DNA of 64,000 nucleotides from contig CM059623.1 of NCBI GenBank assembly GCA_030435675.1, positions 4,800,012 to 4,864,011 on the forward strand, written 5' to 3'. Below are positions 1-10,789 of the stretch, one piece after another. The notes under the pieces are model-generated. The model was not told the origin of the DNA and did no database searches. It was given only the letters and a program-made list of their open reading frames with translations. Source of the stretch: Steinernema hermaphroditum. Its lineage: Eukaryota > Nematoda > Chromadorea > Rhabditida > Steinernematidae. A program made the position numbers and the translations under genes. Position 1 is the first letter of the stretch. Each line of letters starts with the position of its first letter.

Positions 1-210
1 CAAGCCGAATCACACCGTTTCCTGCCTGCTTGGCAACGAAGGGTTTCCTTCAGGCCGTGGAGGGAAAGGCTCTGAAAGACGACCTTCGACTGTTCGTTGA
101 CTTTGTCCGATGAGGGGCCATTCTGAAGCATGTGGATGGAAAGGGCCTCGAAGACGAGCTTTGACAGAATTCTGCCTCGAGAAAAATTCCGTACATTTCT
201 TAGTTGTCAA
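1..210 (-). pseudogene. Decayed C-type lectin exon fragment
   Basis: Read on the minus strand, this stretch contains SEWPLIG and a glycine/proline-rich run. These resemble the exon junction region of the lectin gene at 21313-22136, whose central exon reads EWPLIGLIAP. The DNA 'gatgaggggccattctgaag' here is nearly identical to bases around 21525. No complete lectin fold can be assembled, so I read it as a degraded fragment, possibly carried by a repeat. It could also be the edge of a gene outside the window. Confidence 0.35.
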
Positions 211-299
211 GACTTCGAGCGATGGTAAGTGATGCAGATGATTTTTCTTTTGAGCGCTACGTGAGGGGTTGTCCTAAAAGTCGCCGACCCTCTGAAGGC

Positions 300-455
300 G
301 CCGACGATTCCCACATGTGCCATTAACATCACCGCCATCGACCGGTTCGACATCGACACTGCTCCAGGAACGAAGCCGGCAGCAAGAAATATCCTCTGTA
401 GAGTGTAGTGGCTTGTGGACTCTGTTATTTGGTGTAGTGCAGGCGCTATGCTTTT
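300..455 (+). repeat. SINE-like dispersed repeat (family R1), 3' part
   Basis: The stretch around CGACCGGTTCGACATCGACA, followed by CTCTGTAG...GGTGTAGTGCAGGCGCTATGC, aligns with the 3' parts of the copies at 6775-7133 and 15930-16366. It lacks a clean tandem tail and looks old. Confidence 0.5.
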
Positions 456-884
456 TTCATAAAATAATTGCAAAGTTCATGAGTTCAGTTTGTGAAAGCA
501 CTGTTGGCGGTCTTCTTCTCGACTGACGGTGTACAGGTATGCGGTCATATCACAAAAAAGTGTACGAATTAAAAGAACATTTATCACGGGAAAAAGCAGC
601 GAAACATGGAATATTCCAATGTTCGAAGTTACCTCCTCCTGGTACGTCAGTGACTTTTTATGACAGTAATTTATCGCCGGAGGATTCTGGAAGGCGTTGC
701 GAAACCGTGGGGCGCACAGAAGTGCAAAGACATCGACTGAACCTTCCACCAAGACGGCACACCCGCACATTTACATACATACATTTACATTTACTCTTGA
801 ATCAATGACATTCGTCATGCAAGATATCTCATAATGCTCAAAGGAGAACCGTATATCACCGTAGTAGCTGCTGATCTTCTTTCT
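456..884. other. No recognisable gene
   Basis: Short overlapping ORFs on both strands show no family motif or splice structure. I see nothing supportable here beyond short CATACA/TTTACAT repeats near 770-795. Confidence 0.4.
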
Positions 885-1280
885 TCGGCGCAGAGCGCGA
901 CGTCCGAATTGAAGACAGCTATCCCATCAGTGTGCGCGGGCTTCAAAGCGACAAAGAGGCTGTATGCAGAACATGCGCGGTGGTGGAGCATAACAGGCGA
1001 CGTGGAGTCCCGTCTTCGATGCGGTTGACGGAGCAGACTTCGGAGTTGGGGCGATTCTTCAGCTTGAGTGGGCGGCGCGGGTGGTCGGGCGATGCTGACG
1101 GTCTTCTTGGCGAGATATAATTCGGCTTACGTTCCACGCCAGCCACGGCGGATTGGAACGGGGCGATCATTGTGCCAACAATGACGGCCGAGAACGACCG
1201 CTTACTCAACTCCGTCGGCTCAGACAGCCTCAGAGAGAGAGCGAGTGGACGACCCAACCGATCGCTGGGAACACAAATGA
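885..1280 (-). repeat. SINE-like dispersed repeat (family R1)
   Basis: The minus strand carries the R1 head (GCGATCGGTCGG-like followed by CTCTCTCT...GAGGCTGTCTGAGC). The more distal part includes the complement of CAGTGTGCGCGGG. The same blocks occur at 5210-5745 and, reversed, at 6125-6745. Internal deletions make it shorter than those copies. Confidence 0.65.
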
Positions 1281-2240
1281 AAGACCTATCAGATCTTCAC
1301 ACCCGCACATACAGAACTATCCGATAACCCTGTAATAGCAAAACAATGTGGTTTGGGACAAATCTGTGGCCGTCGCTTTTACCCGATCTGAATTCTTCTT
1401 GAACTCATTAAGAGTGGCTCCAGAGGCCATAGGGAGATAAAAAGCAAAATCCGGACTTGTGGCGATCGTGGATTCGAGTCGGATGCATGTTCAGCCATGC
1501 ATCGGAGCGATGTCGATCTGTTCCGATATCTACATGTCTTGTTGCCAGCGTTTTGTTTTAAGCAGACACTTGTTGTGTTTGGTGAATTCTACTGTAAGTT
1601 AGGCCGATTACTTCATGTTGTATTTTCACTGTGGCTATAAAAATATGAAAATATATAGAATACGAAAACTCAACACAATCAAGCGAAACTGATCAAAATT
1701 GATCAAAGCGAAAAATTGAATCCGGTGCAAATTTTAATGGATTCAGAATTTGTCAACTGACGTTCCGCGAAATTGGTCGAGGAAGCTGCTCCATTTCCAC
1801 GAATCGGTAGAACTCGCCGTGTAGCATTTTATTCTGATCCATCTTCTAATGTCGGTTTTAACATTATCCTAAATTTCGCTTTCTATAGAAAAAAAGCTAG
1901 TCATCTACAGTACGATCGACTTCTTCTTATACCATCTGTTCACCTTCTTCGTCCACAGCTCCACGATCGAGGGAGATGTACCACAAAACATCTAAAATAA
2001 CGGATTACGCTAGTTACCGTCATAGCTGACTACCTTTTTGCTACCCGAAGGAACTATATGATTGCGCGTGGATCTATTAAAATCGTCAGAATCTCTAAAG
2101 AAGACATAACTGCGGATGCATGTATTCTGTGTAAAGGTCAATTTGTTGTCAAGTAATATCCTTCTGTGCTGATTCTCGGTAACGTCTAAAATACATATAC
2201 TATTGATGTTGATGATGGCTGATGTCGATTGTCGAAAGAA
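1281..2240. other. Gene-free AT-rich stretch
   Basis: I find no coding signature, RNA gene or clear repeat in this stretch. Bases 1620-1760 are AT-rich with repeated GATCAAAATTGATCAAAGCG-like words. It probably is non-coding DNA between transposon remnants. Confidence 0.4.
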
Positions 2241-2249
2241 ATGTCGATA

Positions 2250-2480
2250 TTTTTCAAAAAGGAAATCAATCATGAAGGTACAATAATCAAAAGCTGAATC
2301 CAAAACATATTCGCCGTTATTATCAACGACCTGTCGCCAACATCCACACAGAGAATGAATGCCTTTCTCAAGGAATTCATGCTGGCTTCCACTTGAAGAA
2401 GTTGTGAAGTGAACCAAATTATGACTTCCTCGTGCGATGTCCGGGCTATATGGTGAACGAACCGCTGTTCTTGGCGTTGT
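2250..2480 (-). pseudogene. Mariner transposase remnant (C-terminal part)
   Basis: The minus-strand translation contains YSPDIARGSHNLVHF, corresponding to the mariner catalytic YSPDLAPSDYHLF region with the last Asp changed. It is followed by EKGIHSLCGCWRQV and VDNNGEYV, matching the conserved mariner C-terminus (KGIH.LP.RW..V.DN.G.Y). The first two thirds of the transposase are missing or unrecognisable, and the third catalytic aspartate is replaced. It is a dead fragment. No flanking terminal repeats were identified. Confidence 0.7.
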
Positions 2481-2559
2481 GAAAGAGAATTCCAACCATG
2501 GTGACTCTTGTTGATTTTTGGCTCGTTGCTTTCCGCTCATTTTCATTGCTTACCTAATG

Positions 2560-3330
2560 CGGCACCCATTTCCCGCACCGATTGGGCATTCATGGAATGT
2601 CTCGTAATGGTCAATTGATTACTTTGTCACGGGTTCTGGTTCATTCTGCTCCAAAACTTCTTTTAATGCCGCTTCATTCGAAATTTTTTTCCATGTGTTT
2701 CGGCTCTTATCTCCATCTCGGAAACGCTGGAACCACCGCTCGAATTGACGTTCGGATGAGACTTCTTCCAACACTCCACACTGGCTGCGGTCACATTAGA
2801 ATCTTGCTTTGTTTGAAGTCGCACGGCATACAAATCTTGTTCTTTTCTCAATCATGTTTAACATAATTTTTGTAAATAAAAAATGGCAAGCAAAACGAAA
2901 TATATTTCAAGAACGCTCTACAAGAAAAATAAAACGTATTATACAAAAACTTATTATGACGCAAAACAAAATCGAATAAAATCGACATTTCTTTTACACC
3001 AACCTAAAAGAAGATGAATAGGGGCTCTTCAAAATTGCTGTTTCTGAGATCAGGGGAATATTGTTTGAGCTTTCAATCAGAACGAAGTAGAATCTGTCCC
3101 AGAGATGGGCACGAACGAATCGGATCGGCTAGCCGTTCAGGGTCAACAGGTGATTCGGCTGGACAAGCGGTTGAATGGCTGATACGACTGAGCCGATGCC
3201 CATCTCTGACAAGGGAATGGTCAAACATGCACAGTTGTTTGACCGTTCCCTTACGATCCAATGCCCATCTCTGAGTTGTCCTACTCACATTTCAATGCTC
3301 CCATCAAGTCCTTCAGGATTTGAACGTTGA
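2560..3330. other. Non-coding DNA upstream of mariner remnant
   Basis: This holds AT-rich sequence and a local imperfect inverted repeat at about 3095-3275 (CCCAGAGATGGGC...CCCATCTCTGA), plausibly a small fold-back element. No gene is supported. Confidence 0.35.
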
Positions 3331-3359
3331 AGATTTCGTGAGGTATCCACGACAAGAAG

Positions 3360-4966
3360 CTACCCCCACTTTTCAGAAGGAGTTGGATGGCCGTGGACCT
3401 CTCTCCAAATTTCTCCATGTAGTTTCTTCTCATCGCTGGATCCCTCGAGATGTAGCCAAGGAATAACCTCAATTTCTTGACGTCCTCTTTTGTTGTGCCA
3501 CACTGTTCGTTCAAGCTCTGAATGCTCCCGCTAGAAGAGGTGAAGAATGGTGGATACCTTGCATTCGAACCTGATTTGTGCGGCTGTGGGAAGTGGAATG
3601 CCGAATTCGTCGATTCTAGCCTCCATCTGAAAGGTAACTAGGTCTCCCGCTCATTTTCATTCACAATTACATTTCTCAGCCTTTGCTTGCACCTTCGGAC
3701 GCATCTGATTCTCAAGGCTGGTACGGTTTCACGCGCAAGCTTAAACGTAGACGGAGCATAAGTACTTTGAGAGTTCCCACTTACGTACAATACCATGGCT
3801 TGAAGGCAGATGATCCATATACATTCCGCGTTGAGAGAATCCTGCGCGTAACTCTAAATCGTTCTTTCGAGAATTCTGCTAGGTGCTAGAAGTTGTTACC
3901 TTTTTGACATGAATGAAGTCGGTAGGTTCCTTCTTCGACCACTCATCCAACCTCCGTTTCTTTCTCGCAATTCGCTCGTCGATTTCTTGGATTTGTTGGT
4001 CGATTTGGACCACTTTTCGTTTGAGCCAACGAGTTGTACTCTTCACAAGATCAACTCTTTCTTCGGCACGCTGTAACAGAGACAAAGAACGGATCGGGTT
4101 GTGGTAAGGTTTCTTAGTGGTGATCATTTCGTTCTGAAGTTCTGCGAGTTTTTGCTGCGCAGCAGTGGTCGCCTGGCGACGGGCGCCTCTCTAGAGCATA
4201 TAACTTAAACAAAAGAAATATCTCGAGAATGGCACCATATTTTCTGATAGATCGTTCAGACGGTTGAAGAAGTCATCAACGCGCGGACTTCCGATTTCTC
4301 CGGGGATTTCGTCGACGAGGTTCAGGCAGCAGTCCACGAAGTTAACCATTATACGTTTCTAAACGACGATGGTAAGGCTGCCATTAGCTACGGAATCGTG
4401 AACCTGAGCACGACGAACTCTGGCTTTAAGCTTCGCCATCTCGTCTTGCGGACTGCCACTCTCCTCATTTCGAGCCCGTCCTCCTGGCGCTCGTCCTCCA
4501 CTTGCAGAGAGAAGGCGAGCTGCAAAGGCTTGGTACTCCTCCTCGAGTTTTCGGATCTGATCTGAGCTCATTCCGGTGAAGTCCAGTGGCTGAATATGGG
4601 AATCCATAAACCAAATACCAAAAGAGTAATTTCAGAATACCTTGGTGGCGTGGCGAACTAAGGCGACGGACAAAAGCCGAAAAATGTTTTTGAAACGTTC
4701 ACTCAAGTTGGGGTCCTGTTCGATTCCAGCTGAGTTCATGATCAGACCGACCAAATCTAAAAATACGGCCACGTTCCCGTCATCCTAAATGCACTTTTCT
4801 TTAGAGCTAAAAGAAGGCGTGTAGAGTACTTTCGACACTTTCGATCGAGTTCGCAGAGCCTCTTTCGAGACCTCCTCATCGCTTAATTGAGGCCGACCAA
4901 TGGGGGCCTAAAATATTGCTTCAACCTTTTAGAAATACACATCTGTACCTTGTTGGAGTCAGCCAT
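3360..4966 (-). CDS. Multi-exon coiled-coil protein, function not recognised
   Basis: A chain of minus-strand exons is joined by 35-50 nt introns with GT...TTTAG ends. It starts MADSNK, continues APIGRPQLSDEEVSKEALR and then a helical segment (VAVFLDLVGLIMNSAGIEQD). Next come a segment starting PLDFTGMSSDQIRKLEEEY, a short stretch VNFVDCCLNLVDEIPGEIG, and a long charged coiled coil (RQATTAAQQKLAELQNE to KRRLDEWSKKEP). The C-terminal exon reads EARIDEFGIPLPTAAQIRF followed by KREHSELERTVW, with a stop near 3360. The helical, charged composition suggests a structural or complex subunit. I could not assign a family. The last two junctions (3540-3890) are the least certain. Confidence 0.55.
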
Positions 4967-5209
4967 TTTGTAATGCGGGAACCTGAAAATATCACGGTTG
5001 CATATCACAATCCGTTAAGGTTAGATGTTCTCGTATTCTTCCTTTGAGAACCACTCGATATCAACACGATGTGAATGCGCCACACAACTCCGATGATGTT
5101 TGCCTTGGGGTGACTTATCAGCTCTTAGTGTGCGTCGTAAACGCAAATTACCAACGGTTATGAAATCATAGAACGTCCGCTGTACTGAAGAAAAAGAGCA
5201 CTCCGTTGC

Positions 5210-5745
5210 ATTAAGATCTTCATAAGGCTGACACGGTCTTTCATTTGTGTCCCCAGCGATCGGTCGGGTCGTCCACTCGCTCTCTCTCTCTCTGAGGCTG
5301 TCTGAGCCGACGGAGTTGAGTAAGCGGTCGTTCTCGGCCGTCGTTGTTGGTGCAATGATCGCCCTGGCTCCCAGAAGGCCTGGAACACCAGGGAGCCGTA
5401 GTTCCACCGTCTTGCCAAGAAGCCCGTCACCGCGTTTCATCCGGATGCCGTTCTTCGTGTGTCTCCCACGGAAACTGCCGAAGAAGCTCTTCAACTCCGA
5501 CGTCCGCGCCGCCACCCGAGTTGAAGACAGATGCACTGTGCTCCACCGTCTCCGGAATCAGCTCTTCGCCTCTCTGATGCCCGCGCACACTAATGGGATC
5601 GCCGTGCTCTACTCTGATGTGCCGAAGTCAGAAGAAGACCGGCGACTACGGAGTGATAATGTGTTTCTTGTGCATATATATGGCGTCTCGCAAGGCGTAA
5701 GCCTTAGATACGAGAAATAAACTCGTAAACTCGTAAGGCTGACAC
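5210..5745 (+). repeat. SINE-like dispersed repeat (family R1), long copy
   Basis: This copy runs from the head (GCGATCGGTCGGGTCGTCCA) through CTCTCTCT, a middle with GGGAGCCGTAGTTCCACC and CTACTCTGATGTGCCGAAG, to GGCGTCTCGCAAGGCGTAAG. It ends in a short tandem tail built on ACTCGTAA. Tails of short tandem units rather than poly(A) are typical of RTE-mobilised retroelements. A near-mirror copy in reverse orientation begins about 380 bp downstream. Incidental ORFs cross it on both strands and are not genes. Confidence 0.75.
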
Positions 5746-6124
5746 TTCGGATCGCCAACATTTTTTAGTTATATGCCTACGCCTTTCTCGAACCATTGAC
5801 CTGGCTCACTTGGCTGTGCTTTCCATTCCCTGAATAACCGAATGTCACTGCTCCCGTGTGGATAAAAAATAACTGAGGATGTCCCTCTTTTTCGGTGCAG
5901 CTCCCCATCTTAAGCTGGGACGCTCTTTAGTTGTACATGCAGGGCTTACTTAGCTCTACTTGATCACTCGCACAGCAAGTATTAGAATGGTCCGTCATGT
6001 ATTAGGGGATAACTCCATAGTGACCAATAGACCCTTAGTGCGCAGCCCACTTGTCTCCGCCAATAATACGCTCTAAGGACACCACATAACATTCACATAC
6101 ATTACAAACAACTTTAATTTTCAT

Positions 6125-6745
6125 CATTAGAGTTTCACGAGTTTCACGAGTTTATTTCTCGTATCAAAGGCTTACGCCTTGCGAGACGTCATATAAATGC
6201 ACAAGAACCATATTGTCACTCCGTAGTCGCCGGTCTTCTTCTGACTTCGGCACATCAGAGTAGAGCACGGCGATCCCATCAGTGTGCGCGGGGATCAGAG
6301 ATTCGAAGAGCTGATTCCGGAGACGGTGGAGCACAGTGCATCTGTCTTCAACTCGGGTGGCGGCGCGGACGTCGGAGTTGAGGAGCTTCTTCAGCGGCTT
6401 CCGCGGGCGGCACGAGTGATGAACAGGCATGGAGGCGAAACGCGTTGTCGGAGCACAACAGGCGAACCGGGAACCATCAGACTGGCTGCGCGGACTTTCA
6501 GCGGGACTTCGACTTCTCTGGCGGCGCGAGTGGAGTCGGGCGGCAGTGACTAGCTTCTTGGCAAGACGGCGGAACTACGGCTCCCTGGTGTTCCAGGCCT
6601 TCTGGAAGCCGGGGCGATCATTGCGCCAACAACGACGTCCGAGAACGACCGCTCACTCAACTCAGTCGGCTCAGACAGCCTCAGAGAGAGAGAGAGCGAG
6701 TGGACGACCCGACCGATCGCTGGGGGCACAAAACGACCTTCATCA
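6125..6745 (-). repeat. SINE-like dispersed repeat (family R1), inverted copy
   Basis: This is the reverse complement of the 5210-5745 copy, beginning (as its 3' end) with a TTTCACGAG tandem tail and ending with GACCGATCGCTGGGGGCACA. With the upstream copy it forms an inverted repeat of about 500 bp arms. It contains an additional block (CGCGTTGTCGGAGCACAACA...) absent from the first copy. Confidence 0.75.
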
Positions 6746-6774
6746 TTAGAAGGGGGAGAAAAAGGGGGAGAAAT

Positions 6775-7133
6775 TCTGACAACAAGATGTCCGACGCCAT
6801 GAATCCGACAGCGCGAGATGTCATCCCGAAGGTCGCCGACGCTCTAAGGACACGAAGACCTGCGAAGACGCAACTCTTGGACCATCGATTCATCTCTCCG
6901 AAGCCGATGCGAGCTCAGGAGCCTCCTCTGTACCGCAAATGCCCGAGAAGAAAAAGTTCCACCGCCATTTCCGGAGCTGCGCCGATTCCCAGATGCCCCG
7001 TGAAACGCGCCGTTTACAACCGGTTCAACATCAACGCCGCGCCAGGAATGAAGCCGTCTACAAGTGATATCCTCTGTTGTCTATTTCGGTGTCATGCAAG
7101 GCGTAACGCCTTTGATTCATGAAGTAAAATCGT
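6775..7133 (+). repeat. SINE-like dispersed repeat (family R1), alternative internal region
   Basis: This copy shares ACAAGATGTCCGACGCC and GCCGATTCCCAGATGCCCCG with the copy at 15930-16366. It ends GGTGTCATGCAAGGCGTAAC...GATTCATGAAGTAAAATCG with a tandem TCGTGAAA tail. The 3' terminus is shared with the 5.2 kb copy, whereas the middle differs. This indicates at least two subfamilies with a common tail. Confidence 0.65.
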
Positions 7134-7620
7134 GAAATCGTGAAAATCGGCCTGGTTTACCTAACTGTGTTTCCCACCCCGTGTGAATAAAAAACGGAGG
7201 ATGTCCCCCTTTTTCGACGTCTGTCTTTTCGATAAACTGTGTACCCATTTTCCAATGATGCCTGAAATCGGCTGATTTTCCACCACTTCACACTGATTCC
7301 TGCCACAAATATGACTATTAGTTCATTCATCTTTCATTTGTGGCGAACACATAACATTCACATACATCACAAACAACCATCATCAGAAGGAGGAAGAAAG
7401 GGCGTCATGACATTTCCACCCCGTATTTTACCTCTTTGTAATAGTTTTATTCTACAAAAACGGGGTGGAATTGTCGGGGTGGAAAAAGGCGGGGTGAAAT
7501 CGATTCCATCCAGACATTTCCACCCCGTTTTTGTAGAATAAAACTGTTACAAAGAGGTACCACAAAAATGAAAACAACAAGCAAAATTATGAGGGTCACG
7601 GAGAAGCGTCCTACTGTTCC
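7134..7620. repeat. Palindromic element with 46-bp arms
   Basis: Bases 7430-7475 (ACCTCTTTGTAATAGTTTTA ... GGGGTGGAAT) recur as their reverse complement at 7512-7558, separated by about 40 bp that also carries GGGGTGGAA units. The stem could form a long hairpin. Related GGGGTGGAATTGTCG appears at 10845-10860 beside a minisatellite. No ORF is convincing here. Confidence 0.7.
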
Positions 7621-7769
7621 TCATCTTGAGCAGGCTGTGGCGCGATCCATCCGTTGCTGCAATGTGCAGCCAGTTTTTGAAGATAATCTACGGGATTCTC
7701 CTTGTAGTTGTCATACTGATCGACGATGGAATGAAGCTCCTTCATGTGCATTTTGTAATTGAAGCGTTG

Positions 7770-8150
7770 ATTTGCGCCACTTTTCTGGTCTCACCACGAA
7801 AAGCCCTTTACGAATCCCTTTAATTGATAACTGGAATAGGAACGGTAAGTCGTGAGTTGTGTCCGATACTTTCTGTGTCTCACCATGTAAGCTACGACTA
7901 GGACAAAAATGAAAAAAAAAAAACAAAAATGTGAGTCACAGCCTGTGTCTCACAACTATGGCCTGGCATTTATGCACGAGTTTGAGTTTATAAAATTCAG
8001 ATCAAATCCTTAATCTTGAATTTCGTGTTTTCGGGCACGCACAAAATCAATAGATGAGCCTAAGCCAAGCCTGGATGTTAGGTCATTAGGCCATCGCCCG
8101 CAATATTAAATATCTAGGCATGTTCCTGAGACCAGAAAAGTGGCGCAAAT
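7770..8150. mobile_element. 381-bp MITE nested in the MULE
   Basis: ATTTGCGCCACTTTTCTGGT at 7770 is mirrored exactly by its complement ending at 8150 (23 bp arms ending GGTCTC). The interior has no transposase. Part of it (CCTAAGCCAAGCCTGGATGT at about 8056) is shared with repeat sequence at 13230-13260. Next to the right end the terminal TGGCGCAAATGTC unit is repeated in tandem three more times (8150-8205). The element interrupts the transposase C-terminus. Confidence 0.7.
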
Positions 8151-9394
8151 GTCAGTGGCGCAAATGTCGGTGGCGCAAATGTCAGTGGCGCAAATGTCCG
8201 AGCACCATCAATACCAACCTTTAACTGGTACATCTGCAGTGTCTCGATGAACTTCCACATGGTTGGATGCGCGCAACCAAACAGTTTCACGAGCGCGCTA
8301 TGAAACGCTTCAACCGAATTATTTGTTTTCGGCTGATCGGCCATTAGTCGAGCATGCACATTCCATGTCTCATGCGAGAACAATGGAAGGTTGGATCCAC
8401 GGAGCGGCTGCCGGCCAACATAGCTCACTTCAAACCAATTACGCATCGGATCAAGACGTCGGTCGAGTACTGCTGTTAGGTCTCCCCAAACTTCGAGTAT
8501 CTTGTCTACAGGAACGAAGGCCATGGCGCGAATCATTCTGACTTGGAGGTTTAGTATTCTATCCTTTCGTAACTGGCTTTTGAGCCCCTTGAGATCCTAA
8601 AATGGTGTGTCAACTACGACGCATGAGATGGTATGATACCTTGTTAATTTGTCGTCGTTGACTCTGAGCCAAGTGGAAGAAACATCCGCTAACTTTTATT
8701 CCCGGGAAAACGGTTCGAAATGCCTTTATGGCTGCTGCTTCAAAATCTGCAAACGCACAGCCAATATACGTTACACCATTCTGAAGCTTACCTACGACCA
8801 GACTTGAAGGAGAGAATGACGGCTTGAGATCTTTGATGGCTTTGAGCATCTTAAGATAAGTCTTCGTAGTCTTATGGGGCAGAAGACAATAGACCGCGGG
8901 AAGAGTAGTCCTTGTGTTGCCCACACGGTAATGAATCGTATATAATTGTTGGAACAGGCTTGGCGCAGCACTGAATATTCCGTCAGCAAAGATTTCCTGC
9001 GACGCTGCCAACTTGCTAAGATCTTCATCGGTCCCGAAAATCAGAATGCGGTCATCAGCGTCCTTGTGTCCACTGTCGAATAACAAAAACTTCTTCACAA
9101 TTTCAGCATTCGTTAGATCGTCTGAAAAAAACATGCAAAGAAATATAAATTATAGGTCAGAAACACACTTTTTTGGACATAACAGCGAAAGCAGTCTGGA
9201 ATTGTTAATTCAGCAAGCGACTTTGCATTCGGTAGCTTGGCCTGATTCAGCTTCGCTCTCGCTCTTCGTGCGGTTCTTGCTAACGCTGGCGCACTCCCAA
9301 GTAATCCTCTTGAGGCAGGATGAACTTCGCTGCGAACCACTGTGACAATCTGATCCGTTGACATACTCGTCAGTTCGACAGCCATTTGCTTCAA
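8114..9394 (-). CDS. MULE transposase core exons
   Basis: Three exons are recognisable. The first ends TIPDCFRCYVQK and splices over a 46-nt intron to DDLTNAEIVKKFLLFDSGHK. The core continues RILIFGTDEDLSKLA, FADGIFSAAPSLFQQLYTIH and the DFEAAAIKAFRTVFPGIKV segment. After another intron come VEVWGDL-like sequence and NNSVEAFHSALVKLFG. All three catalytic acids of the MULE DDE fold appear present. The current end is a repeat-encoded TFAPLTFAP tail produced by the nested insertion, so the protein made today would lack its normal C-terminus. It may be only recently inactivated. Confidence 0.7.
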
Positions 9395-10259
9395 AGAGGC
9401 CTTCGCTGTGCGTGCACTTCCTCTGGCGCTGTCGGCTAGATGTTCTGGATGTATATTATTCGAGATCTTGACAACTGATCCACCTGTAGCAATAAACCTT
9501 GAAGATGAAAACTATACTCAAGCTTACCCAGATCAGTCACGATCCTGCCAGGACAATTCAGATCTACTCTCCTACTGCACCGCCAATACACAGAAGTCTT
9601 CACGGAACTATGGCGATGGAATTCGAAACCAAGGAAGTTAGCTAGTTGCTTTCCTTTCTGCGAGATCGTGAAAGTGACCGGTCTTCCGATATGCCTAGGA
9701 GAAGTGTCGTCTTCTGACAGAGAAGAGTCATCAGAGCCGAGCTCATCTTCGGACTCAAGCTCGTCTTCTACATCTTCCGCATTTTGCAGTAAGTCCGACT
9801 CGAATCCGGAATCATCGGATGACAGGGAACGCGCTACTCCAACAAGTTCGGGACTGCTAGAAGTAGAAAATGTGAGATTATGTATTGGGCGAACAGCAGA
9901 TATACCTTTGCATCACAGGAGGTTGCGCAGATGCTTCCAAAGATGCACACTTGCGTGGTGGACTTGCGGAAAGTCGATCTTCGCCTTTTCGCTTCTTGCT
10001 GTGGTCCTTAAAATTGACTCATAAGGCACATCGAAAATGGGACAGAAACTTGCCTGCTCTACTTGTTGTAGGCTTTGACAACAAAGACTCAACCCGCTGA
10101 GTCGATGGTCCAGCTCTGCTTCCAGTGCAGGGTTGTCGGTCGGCATATTTTACTTCGTAGATATACGACAGCGCAGCCGCTCGTTAGACAGCGGAGACAT
10201 CGCGCATGGACACTTACGGTAGTTTATGGGACCTGCACGCAAATTCGTTGCAGGACCAC

Positions 10260-10497
10260 GGGATTTTGACCATTTTGGACATTTTGTCATTGGACATTTT
10301 TTCGTTGGACATTCTGTCCATTGGCCATTTTGGTTTTGGACATTTTGGTTTTGGACATTTTTGATTGGACATTTTGGTTTTGGACATTTTGGTTTTGGAC
10401 ATTTTGGTTTTGGACATTTTGACCGCACGCCCGAAAAATTAGGGGTCGAAAAATTAGGGGTCGAAACATTCGGGGTCGAAACATTAGGGGTCGAAAC
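10260..10497 (+). repeat. Minisatellite: TTTTGGACATTTTGG and GGGGTCGAAACATT blocks
   Basis: Tandem units of about 18 bp built on TTTTGGACATTTTGGT run from about 10268 to 10420. They give way to 14-bp GGGGTCGAAACATT units up to 10497. The second array resumes after the solo LTR at 10790-10850. Open frames across it are low-complexity artefacts of the repeat. Confidence 0.85.
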
Positions 10498-10789
10498 TGT
10501 TGCGTGCTGACCACACGCATTGATTCTCTTGTTCAATGTTCGTCTGCGTCTCACCGCGATTGGTCACCGTACTTGTCTGCGTGTTGTCTATGCTGTCCAG
10601 GCTAGCGACCGCTCTCTGTCTCTCGCCAGCCTTATGTTTGTGTTGACTAGCGCGTTCATGTGCTTACGTGTTCGCGCCTTTATTTGTTACGTGTTATTTG
10701 TACATAAAGGTTTAATTACCCAAGTTTGAGGTCTCCCACCAGGTAGAGCTCTACGCTCCCTCAAACTATTGTTACGACAAGACGTAACA
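10498..10789 (+). mobile_element. Solo LTR of a retrotransposon
   Basis: The 292-bp segment starts TGTTGCGTGC and ends GACGTAACA, the expected TG...CA LTR ends with short inverted termini. It is flanked on both sides by the 5-bp direct duplication GAAAC (10493-10497 and 10790-10794). It sits inside the GGGGTCGAAACATT array, splitting it. There is no primer-binding site or coding region next to it, so it is the product of LTR-LTR recombination. The orientation follows an AT-rich TACATAAAGG region and is tentative. The parent family (Gypsy or BEL/Pao) cannot be told from this. Confidence 0.8.

Larger units (their letters stand above)
7640..10060 (-). mobile_element. FLYWCH-type MULE (Mutator-like) DNA transposon
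   Basis: The minus strand encodes a spliced MULE transposase. It has an acidic N-terminal stretch (SSDDSGFESDLLQNAED), then a FLYWCH zinc finger (FTISQKGKQLANFLGFEFH, YWRCSRRVDLNCPGRIVTD) and the NIHPEH motif. After an intron ending at about 9120 comes the DDE core. The conserved acidic residues are visible: FADGIFSAAP, FADFEAAAIKAF and the NNSVEAFH glutamate. The reading frame then enters an insertion at 7770-8150. Its original C-terminus resumes beyond it in another frame (LHSIVDQYDNYKENPVDYLQ). Such elements move by cut-and-paste. Terminal inverted repeats of the MULE itself were not found. The start is uncertain. Confidence 0.75.

Noticed and set aside
8150..8205. Considered as a CRISPR-like or satellite array
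   Set aside because: Only four short units with no spacers, clearly derived from the adjacent MITE end.
10150..10554. Long ORFs on both strands (MSKTKMSKTK-like, GHFGFGHFGF-like)
   Set aside because: They are direct translations of the minisatellite; all frames are open because of the repeat.
10498..10789. Considered as a small non-coding RNA gene
   Set aside because: The TG...CA ends and 5-bp duplication make a solo LTR the better explanation.
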